In this document: positions 32,301-37,444 of the stretch, in pieces
Position numbering within the stretch: position 1 is the first letter of the stretch
How the letters are laid out: the number at the start of each line of letters is the position of its first letter
Source: an uncultured Acetobacteraceae bacterium
GTDB taxonomy: Bacteria > Pseudomonadota > Alphaproteobacteria > Acetobacterales > Acetobacteraceae
Reading direction: 5' to 3'
Assembly: GCA_903895595.1 (NCBI GenBank)
Contig: CAITUP010000051.1
Coordinates: 1 to 37,444 of the forward strand
Length of the DNA: 37,444 nt
Position numbers and translations under genes: made by a program
Notes under the pieces: generated by a model
What the model saw: the letters and a program-made list of their open reading frames with translations, nothing else
What the model was told of the DNA's origin: nothing
The model's database searches: none

Positions 32301-33887
32301 CAATTGCTGTATCCCGACCGCAAGGTGCAGCACGCCGGCATGTTCCTGGCGACCAGCGGGATCGGCCGCCACGCGTTCCGTTTCGCCGCCGCCGACGAAC
32401 CCGGTTATTTCGGCCTCGCGCTGACCCAGCGCAACGTCATGGCCGTGACCGGCGCCTGCATGCTGGTCAGGCGCGACGTGTTCGACAGCCTCGGCCGCTT
32501 CGACGAGGCGCATGAGATCGTCAACAACGATCTGGATTTCTGCCTGCGGGTGCACAAGGCCGGACTGCTGACGGTGTTCACGCCGTACGCGACGCTGATC
32601 CATCACGAACTCGCCAGCCGCGAGCGGATGAAGGACGTCTACGACCTCACGCATTTCAACAATCACTGGAAAACCCAGTTCGCGGCGGGGGATCCCTATT
32701 TCAACCCCAATCTGTCGCGGCACGCCGACGACTACCGGCCCGACGACGAGCCGACCGAGCTGGTGCATGCCGGCCATCCGCTGTTCCGAACGGAGGATAT
32801 CCAGCGCATTCTGGTGGTAAAACTGGATCATATCGGCGATTTCGTCACCGCGATTCCGGCGATCCGCCGGCTGAAACATCTGTTTCCGCACGCATCCATC
32901 ACGGTCCTGGCCGGTCCGGCCTCGCGCGCCTTCGCCGCACTGGAACCGGCCATCGACGAATTCATCGACTTCGCCTTCTTCCACGCCCGCTCCCAGATCG
33001 GGGAACGCGAACTGACGGCGGACGATTACGCCGAACTGGCGGACCAGCTGAAACCGCGCCGGTTCGATCTGGCGGTGGATTTGCGCAAGCATCTGTCCAC
33101 CCGCGACGTGCTGCGCCACACCGGTGCGCGTTTCCTCGCCGGGTTCGATTACATGGGCCAATTTCCGTTCCTGGACATCGCCCTGGAATGGGACGGCGAC
33201 AAAATCCCGCAACGCAAACGCGCCCATGTGGTGGACGATCTGCTGTCGCTGGTCGGTGCGATCGGCGAAGCGATGGAAGCCGACCGCATGCTGATCCAAG
33301 CGTCTCCGGTCCCCCTTCCCCTGGATGAATTCCCCGAAGCCGTCGCGGCTTTGTTCGACAAGCCTGTGGTCGCAATCCATCCCGGTGCCGGCAATATCAA
33401 CAAACAATGGCCGGAGGAGCATTTCTCGGCGCTGATCGACCTGTTGATCGAGAAAAACGACGTCAACATTCTGCTGGTCGGCGGACCGGACGAGGTGGAA
33501 ATCGCCGACGCGCTGATGGAAGCCGTTCTACACCCGGAAGCGGTGGCCTCGATGGCCGGCCAGACGTCTTTGGTCATGCTGCCGCGGGTGCTGGCTGCGT
33601 GCGTGTTGTATATCGGCAACGACAGCGGCCCCAAGCACATCGCCGCCGCCATGGGACTGCCGACGATCGGCATTCATTCCGGCGTGGTGGACGCAACGGA
33701 ATGGGGCCCCGTCGGACGGCGCGCGGTCGCGATGCAACGCAACATGACGTGCAGCCCCTGCTATCTGGCCGTCGCGGCCGATTGCCCGCGCGGACTGGCC
33801 TGCCTGAATTTGCTGGAACCCGGCGACGTGCACCGTCTGGCGGAAACGATGCTGGCGCGCCCGTTCGGCGAAACGGGAACATGCTGA
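29355..33887 (+). CDS. Giant glycosyltransferase: beta-sandwich repeats, two GT2 domains, GT9 heptosyltransferase domain
   Basis: 1510 aa. Residues about 45-600 hold four related beta-sandwich-like units, marked by repeated GW(A/S) and YG...DV...SGF words (near 184, 357 and 495). About 620-860 is a degenerate GT2 domain (ADLIYADESRI, then DFSPDLLLSTNYIG). About 869-1130 is an intact GT2 (KVSIIIPTCAAHGYIETC, FLNDDIEI as the metal motif, NNDLDFCLRVHKAGL). About 1150-1505 is a GT9 domain like ADP-heptose:LPS heptosyltransferase (ILVVKLDHIGDFVTAIPAIRRL, HPGAGNINKQWP, NDSGPKHIAAAMGLP). There is no signal peptide or membrane segment, so it probably acts at the cytoplasmic face. Its stop overlaps cysQ by TGATG. 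ADP-heptose from HldE is a likely donor for the last domain. Sugar and acceptor are unknown. Confidence 0.85.
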   Translation: MTRKPRKSAKKPAAGSTEAAPIPVAEPAMETPSLEPAPIIRIEIDPGVSGGFLHGRFDVHIRGRVVSQSPAEEITLLLDGEAVCAAQYGDPDKAATATLPDGTHAKQRAFHFTLAYLNNRADGPCHAVISARTADGQVYEEPFELAIDPQGPEPVVLVAGPTQSAATGPGVRPPVVVYVERATLDDDGQLQLQGWSIALTTLVTVQVFADEERISAARLGGARDDVASVYPAYPNARTSGFSLTVPLGENLRHARAIRAQAIGMFGFSHEVTVPLERIPSRAPRPASAQPAFNPAPAPQSSGFALSMQQPVYQITADFRIASDPLGGGLFASGLVASPPPPPEPAKQEVHLYCDTVSLTEDGYLMAAGWALSAAEVAAIYIYLDGTLVGEAEYGSERHDVGRQFADIPGADRSGFLFDRRVIALADADHSVRVLVRARDGEEKSEDLPIATILPPVLAAPVTAAPAPLPDSPAPDQFTFQIDSPQIGDDAIAVSTVTGRLTIEGWALARSGVAGIDVFLDDQRLGAAHYGLARQDVGAAFPEWTDSLRSGYAFHCPPRSLRDGSHEVRLVIRAKNGDELRRVFSIHVRKSEDEDTTGSIRRRTRRVESDLMDSLRTDLAAGGIQPAFGLFLRQDGPVDRLALGRTLNALLSQSYQDWHLTILLADAGARDDAAEALADYGDDLAGRVSMIDPADDAWLQPFATGASLTALLCPGDELGADALAEFAMACLQRPNADLIYADESRISPASHEREPFYKPDFSPDLLLSTNYIGRPWVVRPALMETLAATPADLLANGEYDLVLRATEAAGLVYHIPKLLAARGAADLDSAETSAAALQRAVARSHFKAEILPAAVDGTWRVKRAVPIQGKVSIIIPTCAAHGYIETCVATLRSKTAYTNYEIIVIDNIPDSQMAWKIWLQQHADKIVDMPSAFNWSHFNNTAVDEADGEFLLFLNDDIEIWQEDWLDTMMEHAQRPEVGLVGPQLLYPDRKVQHAGMFLATSGIGRHAFRFAAADEPGYFGLALTQRNVMAVTGACMLVRRDVFDSLGRFDEAHEIVNNDLDFCLRVHKAGLLTVFTPYATLIHHELASRERMKDVYDLTHFNNHWKTQFAAGDPYFNPNLSRHADDYRPDDEPTELVHAGHPLFRTEDIQRILVVKLDHIGDFVTAIPAIRRLKHLFPHASITVLAGPASRAFAALEPAIDEFIDFAFFHARSQIGERELTADDYAELADQLKPRRFDLAVDLRKHLSTRDVLRHTGARFLAGFDYMGQFPFLDIALEWDGDKIPQRKRAHVVDDLLSLVGAIGEAMEADRMLIQASPVPLPLDEFPEAVAALFDKPVVAIHPGAGNINKQWPEEHFSALIDLLIEKNDVNILLVGGPDEVEIADALMEAVLHPEAVASMAGQTSLVMLPRVLAACVLYIGNDSGPKHIAAAMGLPTIGIHSGVVDATEWGPVGRRAVAMQRNMTCSPCYLAVAADCPRGLACLNLLEPGDVHRLAETMLARPFGETGTC

Positions 33888-34645
33888 TGGACGACAACGC
33901 GCTGCTGGAACTCGCCGCTGGCCTCGCGCTGCAGGCGTCGGAGGTCATCCTGGAGATACGTGCCCGCGGTTTCTCGGTAGACCGCAAGGCCGACCAGTCG
34001 GTCGTCACCGAAGCCGATCGCGCGGCCGAAGTGCTGATCCTGGCCGGGCTGCGCGCAGCCGCCCCGGACATTCAGGTCATCGCGGAGGAGGAAATTGCCT
34101 CCGGGCACGTCGCCTCGGCCAGTCCCGCGTTCTGGCTGGTCGATCCGCTGGACGGCACGCGGGAATTCACCTCCGGCAGCGACGATTTCGCGGTCAATAT
34201 CGGCTTGGTGCGCGACCGGCGCGTGGTGCTGGGCGTCGTCGCGGTGCCGGCGACGGGCGAGTTGTTCGGCGGCATCGTCGGGCGCGGCGCCTGGAAACGC
34301 TGGCACGGCACGCAGACGCCGATTTCCGTGCGATCGGTGCCGGCGGAGGGCGCGACCATCGTCGCCAGCCGGCATCACGGCGCGGGACCGGAGCTGGATG
34401 CGTTCCTGGCGGGTCGCACCGTGGCCGCGATCCGCAATTACGGCTCCAGCCTGAAATTCTGCCGTCTGGCGGAAGGGATCGCCGATCTTTACCCACGGTT
34501 CGGCCGCACCATGGAATGGGACACCGGCGCGCCGCAGGCGGTGTTGGAAGCCGCGGGCGGATCGGTGTGCAATATCGACGGCACGCCTCTGTTGTACGGC
34601 AAGCCCGGCTGGGAAAACCCGCACTTCGTCTGTTCGGGGCGATAA
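33887..34645 (+). CDS. cysQ: 3'(2'),5'-bisphosphate nucleotidase (CysQ-like, inositol monophosphatase family)
   Basis: 252 aa. The metal-binding motif reads WLVDPLDGTREFTSG, where the TREF ending marks CysQ rather than inositol monophosphatase (usually TTNF). SVVTEADRAAE supplies the first metal ligands and EEE the next. Near the C-terminus EWDTGAPQAVLEAAGG is typical. The enzyme removes the 3'-phosphate of PAP/PAPS and protects sulfur metabolism. The ATG at 33887, in a TGATG overlap with the glycosyltransferase stop, has GGGA at about 8 nt. The ATG at 33881 would leave too little spacing. Some relatives act on sugar phosphates, so a glycan-linked phosphatase role is possible. Confidence 0.85.
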   Translation: MDDNALLELAAGLALQASEVILEIRARGFSVDRKADQSVVTEADRAAEVLILAGLRAAAPDIQVIAEEEIASGHVASASPAFWLVDPLDGTREFTSGSDDFAVNIGLVRDRRVVLGVVAVPATGELFGGIVGRGAWKRWHGTQTPISVRSVPAEGATIVASRHHGAGPELDAFLAGRTVAAIRNYGSSLKFCRLAEGIADLYPRFGRTMEWDTGAPQAVLEAAGGSVCNIDGTPLLYGKPGWENPHFVCSGR

Positions 34646-34655
34646 CCCAGCGCTG

Positions 34656-34682
34656 TTGACAGCGGACCAACGCTTCTATGAT
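34656..34682 (+). promoter_or_regulatory. Candidate coaX promoter
   Basis: A perfect -35 TTGACA (34656-34661) is followed after 15 bp by TATGAT (34677-34682), which matches five of six -10 positions. The spacer is 2 bp short of ideal. Transcription would start near 34689, 25 nt before the coaX ATG. It lies in the 68-bp gap after cysQ, so coaX probably has its own promoter. Confidence 0.5.
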
Positions 34683-34713
34683 GTCGGAACGGTGACAGCG
34701 GGACCCCACACGC

Positions 34714-35523
34714 ATGCTTCTTGTCGTTGACGCCGGCAACACCAATTGCGTTTTCGCCGTGCACGACCCGTCGGGTTGGCGCGGGGTTTGGCGCATCCGC
34801 ACCGATGCCCAGCGCACGTCGGACGAATACGCGGTCTGGCTGACGACGCTGATTTCCCACAGCGGGTTGTCGCGGGACGACATCCACGCCGCCGTCATCG
34901 GGACCGTGGTGCCGGCGGGCCTGTATCACCTCCGCCGCCTCTGCCGCGAATGGTTCAATGTGGAGCCCCTGGTGGCCCGCGCCGGCCTGGATTGGGGCTT
35001 CGAGATCAAGGTCGACAATCCCAACGAGGTCGGCGCCGACCGTTTGCTGAACGCGCTGGCCGGGCACAAGCAGTTCGGCGGACCGCTGATCGTGGTGGAT
35101 TTCGGCACCGCGACCACCTTCGACGTGGTGGACGAATCCGGCGCCTATTTGGGCGGCGTCATCTGCCCTGGGGTGAACCTATCGCTGGAGGCCCTGCACC
35201 AGGCCGCCGCCCGCCTGCCCCGCATCGGTATGGGCCGGCCGCAATCTGTGATCGGACGGGCGACCGTGCCGGCGATGCAGTCCGGTGTTTACTGGGGGTA
35301 CGTGGGGCTGATCGAGGGACTGCTGGTGCGGATCAAGGCCGAGTTCGGCGGTCCGATGAAGGTCGTCGCGACCGGCGGGCTGGCGCCTTTGTTCTCCGAG
35401 GGCACGAACATGATCCACCACATCCTGCCGGACCTGACATTGGACGGACTGCGGATGCTGGCGGAGCGGAACCCAGCGCCCATCATGCCGCGGGAGCGGA
35501 CACGGATGATCGAGCCGGATTGA
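34714..35523 (+). CDS. coaX: Type III pantothenate kinase
   Basis: 269 aa, the normal CoaX length. Phosphate-binding VDAGNTN is at the N-terminus, [11 protein letters not shown] gives the pantothenate-site region, and [11 protein letters not shown] is the second phosphate motif, as expected for the ASKHA fold. It catalyses the first step of coenzyme A synthesis, ATP-dependent phosphorylation of pantothenate. Type III enzymes usually need a monovalent cation and are not feedback-inhibited by CoA. In many alphaproteobacteria coaX follows the nuo-birA genes and precedes rnj; only the rnj side is kept here. I see only a weak ribosome binding site (GGGA). The start is set by the conserved N-terminus. 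Confidence 0.95.
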   Translation: MLLVVDAGNTNCVFAVHDPSGWRGVWRIRTDAQRTSDEYAVWLTTLISHSGLSRDDIHAAVIGTVVPAGLYHLRRLCREWFNVEPLVARAGLDWGFEIKVDNPNEVGADRLLNALAGHKQFGGPLIVVDFGTATTFDVVDESGAYLGGVICPGVNLSLEALHQAAARLPRIGMGRPQSVIGRATVPAMQSGVYWGYVGLIEGLLVRIKAEFGGPMKVVATGGLAPLFSEGTNMIHHILPDLTLDGLRMLAERNPAPIMPRERTRMIEPD

Positions 35524-35645
35524 CGGTTCGGGTGTCGATTAACTCGACGCCGCCCGCCGTTTCCCTGTATAGGCGCCCCAACAAACGGCTTCGGCCCCCG
35601 TATCCTCGGCGGGCCACCTGACCTGTGGGACATCGACAGCATTTC

Positions 35646-37307
35646 ATGAACGCGGCAAGCGGCGACCTGGCGTTCCTGCCTTTGGGCGGAACGGGCGAAA
35701 TCGGCATGAACCTTAACCTCTACCGCTGCAAGACACCGAAAGGGGATCGGTGGCTGGCGGTGGATTGCGGCATCGGCTTCGGCGGTTCGGAACATCCGGA
35801 GGTCGAGGTCATGATGCCCGATCCCGTCTTCATCGCCGAACGACACAAGGACCTGCTGGGTCTGGTGATCACCCACGCGCATGAGGATCACCTCGGCGCC
35901 GTCGCTCATCTCTGGCCGCAACTGCGCTGCCCTGTCTACGCGACACCGTTCGCCGCCGCGGTGCTGAAGCGCAAGCTGGGCGAGGCCGGGCTGGTCAATC
36001 AAGTGCGACTGCACGTCATCCCCACGGGCGGGGAGATCGACCTGACCCCGTTCAAGCTGCGCTTCATCCGCATGTCGCACTCGATCCCGGAATCGCAGGC
36101 GCTGGCGATCGATACGCCCTACGGCCTGCTTCTCCACACCGGCGACTGGAAGCTCGATCCCACCCCTCTGCTCGGCCCCCCCTCCGACGAAGCCGCTTTG
36201 GCGGCGTTGGGGGAGCGCGGGGTGCTGGCAATGATCTGCGATTCCACCAATGCGATGGTCGAGGGCCATTCGGGCAGCGAATCCGACGTGCGCCGCAGCC
36301 TGACCGCGCTGATCCGCGGCATCAAACGTGGCCGCGTCGCCGTGACCTGCTTCGCCAGCAACGTCGCGCGCATGGAATCCATCGCCTACGCCGCACAGCA
36401 GGCCGGCCGCAGCACCGCACTAGTTGGGCGTTCTCTGCGCAACATGGACGCCGCGGCCCGCGAGTGCGGCTATCTGAAAGGCCTGCCGCCGTTTCTGACG
36501 GAAGACGATGTCGACGACATCTCCGACGACCGGCTGGTGATCATCTGCACCGGCAGCCAGGGCGAGGCCCGCAGCGCCCTGTCGCGCATCGCCATGGACA
36601 CGCATCCCCGCGTGGCGCTGGGCGAGGGCGATACCGTCATCTTCTCGTCACGCATGATCCCCGGCAACGAACGGGCGATTGGCACCGTGCAGGACCATTT
36701 GGTGCGCCGCGGCGTGAATCTGATGACCGATGCCGATCACATGGTGCATGTCTCCGGCCACCCCGCTCGGGATGAGCTGCGGCGTCTGTATGCGCTGGTG
36801 AAGCCGAAATACGCGATCCCCGTGCATGGCGAATGGCGGCATCTGTCGGCCCACGCCGAGCTGGCGCGCGAACTCGGCGCGATCCCGACGTTGATGGAGG
36901 ACGGCGACATCCTGTCGTTCACCGGCGGGCCGCCGGAGATTGTCGGCAGCGCGCCCGTGGGGCGCCTGGTCCTGGACGGCGCGCGAATCGTGCCGCTGAA
37001 GGGCGAGGTCATGAATGCCCGCCGGCGGATGCTGTACAACGGTGTCGTCGTGGCCAGTCTCGCGGTGGACGAGAACGGCCGCCCGATCGGGCGCGCCCAT
37101 CTGAGTGCGCCGGGTCTGTTCGATGTGGACGACGATGAGACGGATCGCGTGATCCACGCCTTTACCGAGGCGATGGAGGATCAACCCGCCTCGGTCCGCC
37201 GCGACGATGCGGCGCTGCTGGACGCGGCGAAAACCGCTTTGCGCCGAGCGCTGGGGCGGCGGCTACAGAAGCGGCCGCTGGTGGATGTGCACTTGCTGCG
37301 GGTTTGA
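35646..37307 (+). CDS. rnj: Ribonuclease J
   Basis: 553 aa, the usual RNase J length. It has the metallo-beta-lactamase motif HAHEDH (residues 77-82), LPLGGTGEIGMN at the start, the beta-CASP motifs (CDSTNAMVEGHSGSE, then TGSQGEARSALSRIA), and HVSGHPARDELRR. It acts in RNA maturation and decay as a 5'-3' exo- and endonuclease in the cytoplasm. ATG at 35646 is chosen over a GTG seven codons earlier because the family begins close to FLPLGGTGEIG; neither has a strong ribosome binding site. The 122-bp gap after coaX holds a TGTATAGG -10-like word without a clear -35. Confidence 0.93.
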   Translation: MNAASGDLAFLPLGGTGEIGMNLNLYRCKTPKGDRWLAVDCGIGFGGSEHPEVEVMMPDPVFIAERHKDLLGLVITHAHEDHLGAVAHLWPQLRCPVYATPFAAAVLKRKLGEAGLVNQVRLHVIPTGGEIDLTPFKLRFIRMSHSIPESQALAIDTPYGLLLHTGDWKLDPTPLLGPPSDEAALAALGERGVLAMICDSTNAMVEGHSGSESDVRRSLTALIRGIKRGRVAVTCFASNVARMESIAYAAQQAGRSTALVGRSLRNMDAAARECGYLKGLPPFLTEDDVDDISDDRLVIICTGSQGEARSALSRIAMDTHPRVALGEGDTVIFSSRMIPGNERAIGTVQDHLVRRGVNLMTDADHMVHVSGHPARDELRRLYALVKPKYAIPVHGEWRHLSAHAELARELGAIPTLMEDGDILSFTGGPPEIVGSAPVGRLVLDGARIVPLKGEVMNARRRMLYNGVVVASLAVDENGRPIGRAHLSAPGLFDVDDDETDRVIHAFTEAMEDQPASVRRDDAALLDAAKTALRRALGRRLQKRPLVDVHLLRV

Positions 37308-37321
37308 TGGGATTTTATCTC

Positions 37322-37356
37322 GACGACCGCCAGCAGTTCTCATTATGGCGGTCGTC
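37322..37356 (+). terminator. Hairpin after rnj
   Basis: GACGACCGCCA (37322-37332) and TGGCGGTCGTC (37346-37356) are perfect 11-bp arms with a 13-nt loop, beginning 15 bp after the rnj stop. There is no T-run directly after the hairpin, so it may be a weak or Rho-assisted terminator or an mRNA-stabilising structure. Confidence 0.5.
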
Positions 37357-37367
37357 ACCTATTCATC

Positions 37368-37392
37368 GTCATGGTCGGGCTTGACCCGACCA
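37368..37392 (+). repeat. REP-like palindromic element, copy 3
   Basis: Head CGTCATGGTC followed by GGGCTTGACCCGACC, exactly the reverse complement of the copy at 24675-24699. It lies 12 bp after the rnj hairpin. A run of eight T residues follows at 37428-37435, near the window end, without a clear stem. Confidence 0.75.
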
Positions 37393-37444
37393 ACTCTGGC
37401 GATTTGAGGCGCGTTGAAATTGCGAGGTTTTTTTTGGCGGTACC

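Noticed and set aside
31485-33422. 645-codon minus-strand open frame inside the giant glycosyltransferase
   Set aside because: Runs opposite to GT2 and GT9 motifs and has no recognisable domain.
37428-37435. Run of eight T as a terminator
   Set aside because: No stable stem lies directly before it, so it is not called as a Rho-independent terminator.

Overview
The window comes from a high-GC chromosome, most likely an alphaproteobacterium of the Rhodospirillales/Acetobacteraceae type. This rests on very GC-rich third codon positions, frequent GTG starts, ATGA/TGATG-coupled genes, a coaX-rnj pair, an FNR/FixK-type box and REP-like palindromes with a CGTCATGGTC head. The taxon is an inference. 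I see no rRNA, tRNA, CRISPR array, transposase or phage gene.

Layout. (1) 380-3539, minus strand: a tightly coupled operon of alpha/beta hydrolase, DUF3445 heme-dependent N-demethylase-like protein, SDR and endonuclease/exonuclease/phosphatase-fold protein. (2) 3626-5122: a CoA-acylating methylmalonate-semialdehyde dehydrogenase, converging on a BrnT/BrnA toxin-antitoxin pair (5100-5676) with its own AT-rich promoter. (3) 5859-8216: acyl-CoA dehydrogenase, enoyl-CoA hydratase and a small unknown protein behind an FNR/FixK-like box. (4) 8595-13115: a livHMGF branched-chain amino acid/carboxylate ABC transporter without its binding protein, ending in a half-length acyl-CoA synthetase-like protein that lacks the ATP-binding loop. 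(5) 13118-17346: a membrane di-iron hydroxylase, a small membrane protein, a MaoC hydratase, two SDRs and a coiled-coil protein carrying perfect 11-residue repeats.

(6) 17359-21728, minus strand: the most unusual block. Three tightly coupled genes encode a helical/coiled-coil protein of 261 aa, a protein of 321 aa that looks like an ATPase without Walker A, and an intact BrxC/BrxD-like (DUF2791) P-loop ATPase of 409 aa. A zinc alcohol dehydrogenase and a DUF6166 protein follow. No other BREX genes are present, so this may be an undescribed ATPase-based system. (7) 21760-26360, minus strand: a catabolic block of Baeyer-Villiger-type monooxygenase, LigA/LigB extradiol dioxygenase, SufE and an MFS transporter, with REP-like palindromes between the genes. 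(8) 26461-34645: envelope polysaccharide functions. HldE makes ADP-heptose precursor, a 1510-aa protein carries beta-sandwich repeats, two GT2 domains and a GT9 (heptosyltransferase) domain, and a CysQ phosphatase follows. A CnbZ-like deaminase is coupled to hldE. (9) 34714-37307: coaX and rnj, followed by a hairpin and another REP copy.

How the genes fit together. Regions 2-5 and 7 read as degradation of branched or aromatic carboxylates: import by liv, CoA activation, beta-oxidation-like steps, ring cleavage and semialdehyde oxidation. Region 8 supplies and transfers heptose to surface glycans. Region 9 is housekeeping. Region 6 has no obvious metabolic link and is the best candidate for something new. 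All assignments come from reading the sequence; no database search was run.
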